A stretch of DNA of 34,028 nucleotides from CAYUIS01 sp964444825 (GTDB lineage: Bacteria; Chloroflexota; Anaerolineae; B4-G1): NCBI GenBank assembly GCA_964444825.1, contig CAYUIS010000047.1, forward strand, positions 1-34,028. Reading direction: 5' to 3'. Each line of letters opens with the position of its first letter. Position 1 is the first letter of the stretch. Shown here in pieces: positions 1-6,379 of the stretch. The notes below the pieces were generated by a model, which did no database searches, was not told the origin of the DNA, and saw only the letters and a list, made by a program, of their open reading frames with translations. A program made the translations under genes and the position numbers.

Positions 1-83
1 ACCTGCCTTCCTGGGCCTCGCAACTCACAATTTGGGAGATGCACCCATGTGACATCGTCAAGACAGTATCACATCGTAACGAG

Positions 84-112
84 TTGCCTGGCCGACACAG
101 ATATGGTAAAGT
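84..112 (+). promoter_or_regulatory. Possible promoter for the first gene
   Basis: TTGCCT (84-89) and TAAAGT (107-112) are separated by 17 nt and lie about 30 nt ahead of the first start codon. The -10 matches the consensus at only four of six positions, so this is a weak call. The 83 bases to its left hold nothing recognisable. Confidence 0.3.
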
Positions 113-142
113 ATGGCCAGGCAACACCCAGGAGGAGACCGG

Positions 143-400
143 ATGGACAGCATCACAGAAGAACTGAAGCGAGCCCTGGAGCTCGACAGAGACGAGGATT
201 GGGACACGACCCACACCATCGTCCAGCGTTTCAACACGCCTGACGCTTGCTGGATCCACGCCTACCTCCATAGGGAGGAGGGGGATCTGGGGAACTCGGG
301 CTACTGGTACCAACAGGCCAACAAGACGATGCCGGCATACGCGCTGGAGCAAGAGTGGAGCGAGCTATACGGCTATATCACGGACAAGTTGGGCTCCTGA
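143..400 (+). CDS. Small conserved hypothetical protein (85 aa)
   Basis: This is a short, soluble, acidic and Trp/Tyr-rich protein with no signal peptide or membrane segment. The centre carries WIHAYLHREEGDLGNSGYWY followed by QANKTMP, which I recall from small uncharacterised bacterial proteins; no function is known to me. The ATG at 143 is chosen over an upstream in-frame ATG at 113 because GGAGGAG (131-137) sits at ideal spacing before it. The gene ends 50 nt before the next start and could be cotranscribed with it. It is a convincing gene, but any role is unknown. Confidence 0.75.
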   Translation: MDSITEELKRALELDRDEDWDTTHTIVQRFNTPDACWIHAYLHREEGDLGNSGYWYQQANKTMPAYALEQEWSELYGYITDKLGS

Positions 401-450
401 AAACGGACACCCCCGAGCAATTAGCGCTACCAGCCACGGAGGTACGTTTC

Positions 451-1707
451 ATGCAACAGGTCACGCTTTTCTATCGCTTCGGAGTAGCACTCGCCATAGG
501 ATTCCTCGTTGGGTTGCAGCGCCAGTACGCTCACGCCGACCCGGATGACAAGATCTTTGGCGGGGAACGCACGTTTGCCCTGATGGGATTGATCGGCTGT
601 ATGGCAGCGATGGCGGCCGACGTTCTGGGTTCGCCTGGACCCTTCATCGTCATCGTGGCCATAACGGGTGGTTTTATCGCCGTATCCTACTATGTCACCG
701 CACGGCGGGGCAACCTGGGCCTGACGTCTGAATCGGCCGCCCTGTTGACCGTCATTGCTGGGGCACTCTGCTACTGGGAGTATTTGGCGCTGGCGGTGGC
801 GCTGGCCGTGACGACCACAGTCCTGCTTTCCCTCAAGCTGGAGATGCGCGAGTTCGCGCGGAATATCACGCGGGAGGATGTCTTTGCCACGCTCAAGTTC
901 GCCGTCATCACGGCCATCGTCCTGCCCGTACTGCCCAACGAGTCCTTTGGCCCGCCGCCGTGGGATGTACTCAATCCCTACAAGATCTGGCTGATGGTCG
1001 TCTTTATCTCGGGCATCAGTTTTCTGGGCTACCTGCTGGTCAAAACCGTCGGTCCCAGGCAGGGCATCGGTCTGACCGGGCTTTTGGGAGGGCTGGTATC
1101 AAGCACGGCGGTGACGCTCAGCTTCTCCGAGCGCAGTCAGAGACAAGAAGAGTTGGCCAAACCCTTCGCTTTGGCCATCACAGTCGCCTGGACGGTGATG
1201 TTCTCCCGCGTGGTCGTCGAGGTCGCGGCTCTGAACATCCCGTTGCTCAAGGTATTCTGGATACCTATGGCAGCCTCGGCGGCGGCCGGGCTGGCTTACT
1301 GCGTCTATCTCTATTTCTCGCAGCGTACGGACGAGTCAGGAGACGTACACTTTTCCAATCCGTTCGAGCTCGGACCAGCCGTCAAGTTCGGCCTGATCTA
1401 TGCGGTGATACTGCTTTTCTCGAAAGCGGCACTGATGTATCTACCCACGGCGGGCGTGTATCTGGCCAGCATCGTCGCAGGACTCACGGACGTCGACGCG
1501 ATCACGCTCTCGTTGGCCGAGCTGAGCAACACGGGAGGGCTGCCCATCGACACCGCAGCACGGGCCATCGTGCTGGCAGCGATGTCGAATACCGTGGTCA
1601 AGGGCGGCATCGTGCTGTCAAGTGGGTCGCCCGCCTTGCGCAAGGCGTTGCTGCCCGGCCTTGTGGCAATGCTGGCGACCGGCATAGGGGCCACGTTCCT
1701 CCTCTAA
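451..1707 (+). CDS. MgtC/SapB-DUF4010 family integral membrane protein
   Basis: This polytopic inner-membrane protein of 418 aa has an N-terminal MgtC-like part, with a GFLVGLQRQ segment near residue 18 followed by a GGERTFALMGLIG segment. A DUF4010-type C-terminal half follows. Hydrophobic segments run through the whole chain. Families with this architecture are annotated as MgtC-like or DUF4010; MgtC itself is a magnesium-starvation and virulence factor, but the biochemical role of DUF4010 proteins is not established. The ATG at 451 is preferred because GGAGG (438-442) precedes it; an in-frame ATG at 355 would overlap the upstream gene. The gene ends just before a 92-bp inverted repeat at a convergent junction. 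Confidence 0.85.
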   Translation: MQQVTLFYRFGVALAIGFLVGLQRQYAHADPDDKIFGGERTFALMGLIGCMAAMAADVLGSPGPFIVIVAITGGFIAVSYYVTARRGNLGLTSESAALLTVIAGALCYWEYLALAVALAVTTTVLLSLKLEMREFARNITREDVFATLKFAVITAIVLPVLPNESFGPPPWDVLNPYKIWLMVVFISGISFLGYLLVKTVGPRQGIGLTGLLGGLVSSTAVTLSFSERSQRQEELAKPFALAITVAWTVMFSRVVVEVAALNIPLLKVFWIPMAASAAAGLAYCVYLYFSQRTDESGDVHFSNPFELGPAVKFGLIYAVILLFSKAALMYLPTAGVYLASIVAGLTDVDAITLSLAELSNTGGLPIDTAARAIVLAAMSNTVVKGGIVLSSGSPALRKALLPGLVAMLATGIGATFLL

Positions 1708-1721
1708 AGTGTGCGGATCAC

Positions 1722-1813
1722 CTAGTACTTGATCAACTTGATTTTGATATACGATGATAGCCTGCCATGGGTGGAACGATCGGTATATCAGGATTCCCTT
1801 GATCAAGTGCTAG
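1722..1813. repeat. 92-bp imperfect inverted repeat at a convergent gene junction
   Basis: The outer arms are CTAGTACTTGATCAA (1722-1736) and TTGATCAAGTGCTAG (1799-1813), complementary at 14 of 15 positions. Pairing continues inwards around GATATACGAT and ATCGGTATATC, leaving a short central loop near CCATGG. It fills the gap between two convergent genes and its last bases supply the TAG stop of the minus-strand gene. It could be a bidirectional terminator or a small non-autonomous MITE-like element. No transposase is nearby. Confidence 0.7.
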
Positions 1814-2043
1814 CGCGTGGCTCGATAATAGACCATCGCCAGGATCTTTGTGACGGCCATTGCGCCCACAATGATGGCCAGGTCCCAGCGCAGGTGGTGA
1901 TTTGCGAAGCGTTCGTAGCAGAACAATAGCCCAATCAGGATGAGTCCTACGACCATAGACAGGCGAGTGGCATAGTACCTGTGCATGATAAAACGCTCAT
2001 CCGGTTTGAACAGTCCGGCCAGTGTGGTGAAAATCGCTTCCAT
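1810..2043 (-). CDS. Small two-helix membrane protein (77 aa) paired with XRE regulator
   Basis: The protein has an amphipathic N-terminus and two hydrophobic helices, around residues 28-44 and 52-70, ending in basic residues. It starts three bases after the stop of the upstream XRE gene, and its GGAGG ribosome-binding site lies inside the 3' end of that gene, so the two are very likely translationally coupled. Small membrane proteins are commonly encoded beside short XRE regulators of this type. A role in membrane sensing or in modulating the regulator is inference. The stop codon falls in the terminal CTAG of the adjacent inverted repeat. Confidence 0.7.
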   Translation of the reverse strand: MEAIFTTLAGLFKPDERFIMHRYYATRLSMVVGLILIGLLFCYERFANHHLRWDLAIIVGAMAVTKILAMVYYRATR

Positions 2044-2046
2044 AGC

Positions 2047-2256
2047 TTATTCCTCCTCGATCTCAAACAACTCCTCCGTCGCACATCCAAACAATCGGGC
2101 GAATCTCAAAGCGAGTGGTAGACTGGGTGTGTACCTTCCTCGCTCAATCGAGTTGATGCTCTGACGGGACACGCCGACCGCGTCGGCAAGCTCCTGTTGA
2201 GACAATCCACGTTGCAACCGGTGTTCTTTAATGTGACTCCTTACTTTGCCATTCAT
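2047..2256 (-). CDS. XRE/Cro-type helix-turn-helix regulator (69 aa)
   Basis: The protein is essentially a single HTH_3 DNA-binding domain. It contains LSQQELADAVGVSRQSINSI as the helix-turn-helix (residues 18-37), then ERGRYTPSLPLALRFARLF and an acidic tail ending FEIEEE. This matches the short XRE family with the SRQ-INSIE-G-Y-PSL signature. A GGGGAGGGG run precedes the ATG. It is the first gene of a two-gene unit with the membrane protein behind it. Its own promoter region (2443-2502, about 190 bp upstream) carries two near-identical palindromes, so autoregulation is likely. The DNA-binding role is secure; the target assignment is inferred. Confidence 0.9.
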   Translation of the reverse strand: MNGKVRSHIKEHRLQRGLSQQELADAVGVSRQSINSIERGRYTPSLPLALRFARLFGCATEELFEIEEE

Positions 2257-2314
2257 CCCATCCCCTCCCCGTACGTCGGATGTATCCTCTCAATAAACCA
2301 GGGATTGGCTGGTG

Positions 2315-2348
2315 AGAAACCAGGTCTTTTCCGAAAAACCTGGTTTCT
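2315..2348. repeat. Inverted repeat, AGAAACCAGGT family, copy 1
   Basis: AGAAACCAGGT (2315-2325) and ACCTGGTTTCT (2338-2348) form an 11-bp stem with a 12-nt loop. A second copy with the same arms sits at 3693-3738, so the two copies bracket the protease gene. This copy lies in the presumed 5' UTR of the XRE transcript. Confidence 0.75.
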
Positions 2349-2442
2349 TTCCCCGAATTATTGAAAAGATACCGTCGGAGTGCCAATCCGACCAACTTTG
2401 GATGGCAAGTACAGCGGATTGGTAATCCGCAGCCCCGTCTCT

Positions 2443-2462
2443 ATGTAAAGCCTGCTTTACAT
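2443..2462. promoter_or_regulatory. Palindromic operator O1
   Basis: ATGTAAAGCCTGCTTTACAT is a perfect 9-bp palindrome with a 2-bp centre. It begins at the downstream edge of the minus-strand -10 box, covering the expected transcription start of the XRE operon. That position suits repression by the XRE protein itself. Confidence 0.7.
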
Positions 2463-2489
2463 TATACAACAGAATCTCCCAGATGTCAA
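2461..2489 (-). promoter_or_regulatory. Perfect-consensus promoter for the XRE operon
   Basis: On the minus strand, TTGACA (plus positions 2484-2489) and TATAAT (2461-2466) are separated by exactly 17 nt, so both hexamers match the sigma-70 consensus fully. It points towards the XRE gene. Operators overlap both the -35 and the start region, which would keep such a strong promoter in check. Confidence 0.8.
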
Positions 2490-2502
2490 GCCTGCTTTAC
2501 AT
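2483..2502. promoter_or_regulatory. Palindromic operator O2 overlapping the -35 box
   Basis: ATGTCAAGCCTGCTTTACAT differs from O1 by one base, and its centre is 40 bp away. The single difference (C for A) is the one that makes the minus-strand -35 hexamer TTGACA. It also ends 8 bp before the -35 of the plus-strand promoter at 2511, so a bound repressor could touch both promoters. Confidence 0.7.
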
Positions 2503-2510
2503 TACCACTT

Positions 2511-2539
2511 TTGACATCTACGCCGATTGGCTATATACT
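2511..2539 (+). promoter_or_regulatory. Strong promoter for the protease leader
   Basis: TTGACA (2511-2516), a 17-nt spacer and TATACT (2534-2539) form a near-consensus promoter divergent from the XRE promoter. Transcription should start near 2546, about 143 nt before the protease start codon. Confidence 0.8.
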
Positions 2540-2545
2540 GAGCCC

Positions 2546-2664
2546 GTACAACAGATGACACTTTCCGGCTTGTAGCCAGCCGGAGGATTTGCCAGGGCGG
2601 CGGGGGCCTGGCTGGGCTATGTTGGCGCGAGCCCGCCCGCCGCACAGGTCAGGGCGGGCTTTTT
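2546..2664 (+). ncRNA. Structured leader or small RNA ending in an intrinsic terminator
   Basis: The segment between the strong promoter and the protease start is GC-rich and foldable. It contains CCGGCTTG-TAG-CCAGCCGG-like pairing near 2556-2583. It ends with the arms AGCCCGCCC (2630-2638) and GGGCGGGCT (2652-2660) followed by a T run. GCGGCGGG (2597-2604) can instead pair with CCCGCCGC (2635-2642), which overlaps the terminator's left arm, so two exclusive folds are possible. This is the layout of an attenuator or riboswitch, or of an independent small RNA. I match it to no known riboswitch class. Confidence 0.5.
2630..2664 (+). terminator. Intrinsic terminator upstream of the protease gene
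   Basis: A 9-bp GC-rich stem (2630-2638 with 2652-2660) has a 13-nt loop and five T residues. It lies only 25 nt before the protease start codon, between promoter and gene. It should therefore reduce protease transcription unless it is overridden. Confidence 0.7.
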
Positions 2665-2688
2665 ACGTACAAAGAGAGGAGGTGTGAC

Positions 2689-3684
2689 ATGGCTCTTGCA
2701 GAGACAAGAACAGTCAAGCAACGACACACGAGTGCGCTGCTGGGCATAAAGAACGTCGTCGCCTGCGGTGTTGGCCGCAGGCAGGTCGGCGGCGTGATGA
2801 CCGATGAACTGTGTATCGTCGTCTCTGTCATCAACAAGCTGCCTGCGGACCAGTTGGCGCCCGGCGACCTCGTTCCCCAGGCCGTGGATGGGGTCAGGAC
2901 CGACGTCCAGGAGACGGGCATGATCCGGGCGCTCCAGGCCCGCACCGACAAGTGGCGCCCGGCCCCAGGCGGTGTCTCCTGTGGCCACTATATGATCACC
3001 GCCGGCACCCTCGGCTGTCTGGTGACCAAGGGGGAGCAGATCTATATTCTGAGCAACAACCACGTGCTGGCCAATTCGAACGATGCCCAACTCGGAGACC
3101 CGATCCTCCAGCCAGGCCCGCACGACGGTGGCACGAGCCAGGATCAGATCGCCACCCTGGCAGATTTTGTGCCCATCAACTTTGGGACTGCCGAATCGAA
3201 CTGCTCGATCGCCAGCGGGACGGCCGCCGTGCTCAACGGGATAGCCAGCCTGGTGGGTTCCTCACACCGTCTGTCGGCTTTCCAGCCAGACCCAGCTATA
3301 AACCTGGTAGACGCTGCCATCGCCAAACCCACCTCGGCCGACCTCGTGGAGAAGCGGATCCTCGAGATCGGCGAGCCCCAGGGGGTTGGCGAGGGGGTCT
3401 TGGGCCTGCCGATCCGCAAGAGCGGGCGCACCACCGGCCTGACCAGCGGCGAGATCGCCCAGGTCGATGTGACGGCCCAGGTCAGCTATGGCGCGGGAAA
3501 AACGGTGACCTTCTCCGACCAACTGATGGCTGGCGAGATGAGTTCCGGCGGTGATTCGGGGTCCGCAGTGCTGGACGAGAACGGTCGAGTTATCGGGCTG
3601 CTGTTCGCTGGCTCCGAGACGACCACTGTGATCAATCGTATCCAGAACGTCCTGACAGCCCTGGACGTGAGCCTGTTGCTCTAA
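2689..3684 (+). CDS. Cytoplasmic trypsin-like serine peptidase
   Basis: The 331-aa protein has no signal peptide. An N-terminal alpha/beta region (residues 1-80) with GIKNVVACGVGRR and DGVRTDVQETG precedes a chymotrypsin-fold domain. The catalytic triad is readable as His125 in SNNHVLA, Asp208 in VDAAIA and Ser290 in GGDSGSAV. The SCGHYMITAGTLGC block is typical of the bacterial relatives of plant NAL1-type proteases. AGAGGAGG precedes the ATG. The gene is preceded by a leader with an intrinsic terminator and followed by a repeat-type inverted repeat. Lack of a signal suggests intracellular proteolysis; substrates are unknown. Confidence 0.85.
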   Translation: MALAETRTVKQRHTSALLGIKNVVACGVGRRQVGGVMTDELCIVVSVINKLPADQLAPGDLVPQAVDGVRTDVQETGMIRALQARTDKWRPAPGGVSCGHYMITAGTLGCLVTKGEQIYILSNNHVLANSNDAQLGDPILQPGPHDGGTSQDQIATLADFVPINFGTAESNCSIASGTAAVLNGIASLVGSSHRLSAFQPDPAINLVDAAIAKPTSADLVEKRILEIGEPQGVGEGVLGLPIRKSGRTTGLTSGEIAQVDVTAQVSYGAGKTVTFSDQLMAGEMSSGGDSGSAVLDENGRVIGLLFAGSETTTVINRIQNVLTALDVSLLL

Positions 3685-3692
3685 ACAAGATC

Positions 3693-3738
3693 AGAAACCA
3701 GGTTTTTCGCGTAGGCGAAGCGACAAAACCTGGTTTCT
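3693..3738. terminator. Inverted repeat, AGAAACCAGGT family, copy 2; likely bidirectional terminator
   Basis: AGAAACCAGGTTTT (3693-3706) pairs with AAAACCTGGTTTCT (3725-3738). The loop contains a smaller TCGC/GCGA hairpin. It lies between two convergent genes and has A/T-rich stem ends on both strands, so it could terminate both. The arms match the copy at 2315-2348. Confidence 0.65.
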
Positions 3739-3765
3739 CTGATGGACGTACCGGTCGTGGGTGGG

Positions 3766-4761
3766 TTATTCCCCAGTACCAGTCTCCACGGTCCTCACGA
3801 CAGACCAAAGATCATCCTCGCCGGACAGGCTATGAAAGTGAACGCTGTTCGCATCTCCCAATCTTATCTGGAATTCGCCTACGACTGCCGACTCTGCGCT
3901 GAACACACAGGTAGCTAATTCATCCCCAGGAAAAAAGTACCCGAGATCTTCATTGGGTGACACCCCAGGCCCATAGTCAATCGTCACCTCGCCTCTGGGA
4001 TTGTCGAGTAGAAAATCGAGATCCCCCTGTGATGTCCCTGTGATTTCGCTAGTAGATGTGAACGAATATGCATTATCCTCAATAGTCAGAGTTCCCGTGA
4101 TCCAGACCCTTTCACCTTCCACGTCGTATGCTTGGGCAGTTGTCCACTCGCCCTGTATGGCCTCCACAGGTGTAACCCCGGACAAGGGGCCAGAGGGCGG
4201 CATAACCTCAGGAGGGTCTTCTATGACTTCGATGGTCGGGGCCACAGTATTCTCAGGAGTTGGTTCCAGAGGCGCAGGAGGCTGCTCCCGGACATCGATA
4301 TCTGTGCAACCTCCCGTAGCCGCGACCGCACCAATGACGGCTGCCGTTGTAGCCGCCTGCGCCAGGCGGCCGAGCGGACGTGGCCTAGAAGGAAGGAGGG
4401 ACGGGGCAGCAATCGAGGGTGCTTTGCCGTGTATGTGGATTCGTAGGTGCCGCGAACCCACGTCGATCTGATCCTTGTCAATGACGACAACCGGCTTGCC
4501 ATAGGGTACATCCAGGCTGCGCCCGGCGCGGTGAAGAGTGACCGGTATTGGTACCTTGACTTCTGGCCGGTACAGGATCAGGCGTTCATCTGCAGAGACC
4601 CACAACTCACAAGACACACCATCATCACTTTGCCACAACACGCTGCCAGCCTTGTCCAAACGCAATCCAGGCTGTCGGCCCGGCAGCGCTACACAGCGCA
4701 GGTACTTTGTCCTGGGTTGAGAATCCAGGTCTTCGATACAGATTGCCATCGGTTTTGGCAT
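3766..4761 (-). CDS. Membrane-anchored two-domain protein linked to a radical SAM enzyme
   Basis: The 331-aa protein has three parts. Residues 1-112 are beta-rich, with LRCVALPGRQPGLRLD, LHRAGRSLDVPYGKPVVVID and a terminal LRIHIHG, somewhat FHA-like. Residues 130-152 are a hydrophobic segment ending in a GGC that resembles a lipobox but lies too deep for a normal signal peptide. Residues 153-331 hold a Pro-rich linker and a beta-rich acidic domain, presumably outside the membrane. The N-terminal part looks strongly constrained and the rest variable. It starts 18 nt after the radical SAM gene with AAGGAGGAG before the ATG, so the two are cotranscribed. It could be the enzyme's substrate or an anchor; this is inference. 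Confidence 0.7.
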   Translation of the reverse strand: MPKPMAICIEDLDSQPRTKYLRCVALPGRQPGLRLDKAGSVLWQSDDGVSCELWVSADERLILYRPEVKVPIPVTLHRAGRSLDVPYGKPVVVIDKDQIDVGSRHLRIHIHGKAPSIAAPSLLPSRPRPLGRLAQAATTAAVIGAVAATGGCTDIDVREQPPAPLEPTPENTVAPTIEVIEDPPEVMPPSGPLSGVTPVEAIQGEWTTAQAYDVEGERVWITGTLTIEDNAYSFTSTSEITGTSQGDLDFLLDNPRGEVTIDYGPGVSPNEDLGYFFPGDELATCVFSAESAVVGEFQIRLGDANSVHFHSLSGEDDLWSVVRTVETGTGE

Positions 4762-4779
4762 CTCTCCTCCTTTTCCTGA

Positions 4780-6159
4780 CTATACATCAACCAAGTGACG
4801 TGACGTCCCCCTTGGAAGCAGGTCGCTTGGGGTCTCAATCCCCCGGACGCGGGCCTCCTGTAGGAGAAACGCCACCGACCATTCGACGGCCGTCACACGA
4901 TCCTCTGCCAGCAACTCGCTTATGACTTGGACACGCCAGGGCCCGCAGGGTGGCTCGTCCGGATTCCCTGTGTACAACAAATTCTCCGATCGGCAACCCC
5001 CTCCACACAGTGTGGCCAGGGGACACTCGGCACAGGTTGGTAGATCACTCGCACGATGAGGATTCTCCCGAATTGATTGTGCGGCCGTCGCAAACCCTAG
5101 CGTGTCGAGATGCCCCACCTTCTCTTCCATCTTGAAGCAGTTGAACAGAGCGCCGTCGCTGCGGACGTGTACGTGCTTCCCCAGGGCGCAGCCACATCCT
5201 TCACGGCGATGCGTGACCGGGCTTGTCCGTGACGCCGGAATGGACACACCCGCCTCGAACGCCACACGATCTAGCGCTACCTCCAACTCCGAACGGCTTC
5301 TGAAAAGGTGGTCCCCGGTTTCCCTCCCGCTCAAATAGAGCACGCCCAAGGCGACGGGCGTGTTCGGAGGCAAACGCTCACGGAGCTGGTGCAGTTCGCG
5401 AGAGGTCGCCTCCACGTGCTGCGGCGTGAACATCAGATCAACCGCCGCGCGGCCCCCGAACGCAGCCAGCTTCTGGATGCCGAGCAGTGCCGCATTGAAC
5501 CGGCTGGCTCCAGACACCGTGTCGCAGGTCTCCGCTGACGGCCCACCGAGACTGACGCGAACCTTGACGCCTTTGTCAACCAACTTGGCCGTTTTCTCCG
5601 CTAGAACATCATCTGCCAGCAGCACACCGTTTGTAAAGATGGTCAGAGCTAACCCCAGCCTCACGATCTCGGACGCCAGGTTAATAGACCACGGCACCAG
5701 CAATGGCTCGCCGCCAAGCAGTGCTACGTGCGTTTCGGTGCCGAGAACCTCCGGGATCTGCCTCACCACCTGAAACATTTGCTCAAAGCACAGCTCTTGG
5801 GTGCGCGGCTCTCCCGAGTTTGTGCAGCAGTAGGAGCAGGCAAGGTTACAGGCGTTTGTGAGTTGAAGCTGGACGGTAGGTAAGCCAGGCTTGGCCTGGC
5901 GGGGCGGGCTGAAAAAGCCGTGTTGTTCAAGATCGTTGAGCGTGGCCTGGCTCAGGGCGTCCACAGGTTCCTTTCCCAAGACGACCGCACGCACGGTATC
6001 AACATCGCCTGGTGATATACGGCAGAATACCGCATGATCGCGAGACACCAGAAGCGCACCGCTGGAAATGGGGAGGAACATGCAGTCACGAGGGACTAGT
6101 GTCTTCTTCCCTTCTGTTCTGCAAAAAGCACTATGCTTCGTTTCCAGCATAGAGAACAT
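4780..6159 (-). CDS. Radical SAM/SPASM-type maturase-like protein
   Basis: The 459-aa protein has an N-terminal region (about 20-90) resembling the PqqD-like peptide-recognition winged helix. The radical SAM core follows with CNLACSYC (Cys104, Cys108, Cys111 for the 4Fe-4S cluster) and LLGGEPLL (residues 147-154). The C-terminal SPASM-like region has clustered cysteines at 322, 324, 341, 376, 379, 385, 389 and 405, including TCAECPLATLCGGGCRSE, for auxiliary clusters. Such proteins modify peptides or proteins through a 5'-deoxyadenosyl radical. It heads a two-gene unit with the anchored protein downstream. No small precursor-peptide gene is visible nearby. There is no Shine-Dalgarno; a second ATG lies at codon 4. 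Confidence 0.88.
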   Translation of the reverse strand: MFSMLETKHSAFCRTEGKKTLVPRDCMFLPISSGALLVSRDHAVFCRISPGDVDTVRAVVLGKEPVDALSQATLNDLEQHGFFSPPRQAKPGLPTVQLQLTNACNLACSYCCTNSGEPRTQELCFEQMFQVVRQIPEVLGTETHVALLGGEPLLVPWSINLASEIVRLGLALTIFTNGVLLADDVLAEKTAKLVDKGVKVRVSLGGPSAETCDTVSGASRFNAALLGIQKLAAFGGRAAVDLMFTPQHVEATSRELHQLRERLPPNTPVALGVLYLSGRETGDHLFRSRSELEVALDRVAFEAGVSIPASRTSPVTHRREGCGCALGKHVHVRSDGALFNCFKMEEKVGHLDTLGFATAAQSIRENPHRASDLPTCAECPLATLCGGGCRSENLLYTGNPDEPPCGPWRVQVISELLAEDRVTAVEWSVAFLLQEARVRGIETPSDLLPRGTSRHLVDV

Positions 6160-6166
6160 ACGAGCG

Positions 6167-6194
6167 ATTATAGCCCAGAATTATGGCAAAGCAA
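6167..6194 (-). promoter_or_regulatory. Promoter of the radical SAM unit, probably leaderless
   Basis: On the minus strand TTGCTT (6189-6194), a 16-nt spacer and TATAAT (6167-6172) precede the first ATG (6157-6159) by only 7 nt. The expected transcription start therefore coincides with the start codon, which agrees with the missing Shine-Dalgarno. Confidence 0.65.
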
Positions 6195-6239
6195 CTCGGG
6201 AGAGAATTGATAGCACCAGTCAGTGTTGCCATGACATCT

Positions 6240-6268
6240 TTGACTTCTGCGACCTCTCGACCTATACT
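6240..6268 (+). promoter_or_regulatory. Promoter for the 6380-8876 gene pair
   Basis: TTGACT (6240-6245), a 17-nt spacer and TATACT (6263-6268) face the toroid-protein gene. It is divergent from the radical SAM promoter about 70 bp away. Confidence 0.75.
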
Positions 6269-6290
6269 ATGCACGCTAGATCAGATTGAC

Positions 6291-6319
6291 CAGCGTACGC
6301 CGCTCCGGCGCGTACGCTG
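6291..6319 (+). other. Hairpin in the 5' UTR
   Basis: CAGCGTACGC (6291-6300) and GCGTACGCTG (6310-6319) form a perfect 10-bp stem with a 9-nt loop, about 20 nt after the predicted transcript start. No T run follows, so it is not an obvious terminator. It may stabilise the mRNA or serve as a protein site. Confidence 0.5.
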
Positions 6320-6379
6320 CCCTGGCAGCGCCCACCGTCACATCGTGTCCCATTCAAGATCCCACGAGAGGAGGCAGCT

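Noticed and set aside
2361..2558. 65-codon open frame across the promoter region
   Set aside because: It runs through two consensus promoters and both operators and has no ribosome-binding site.
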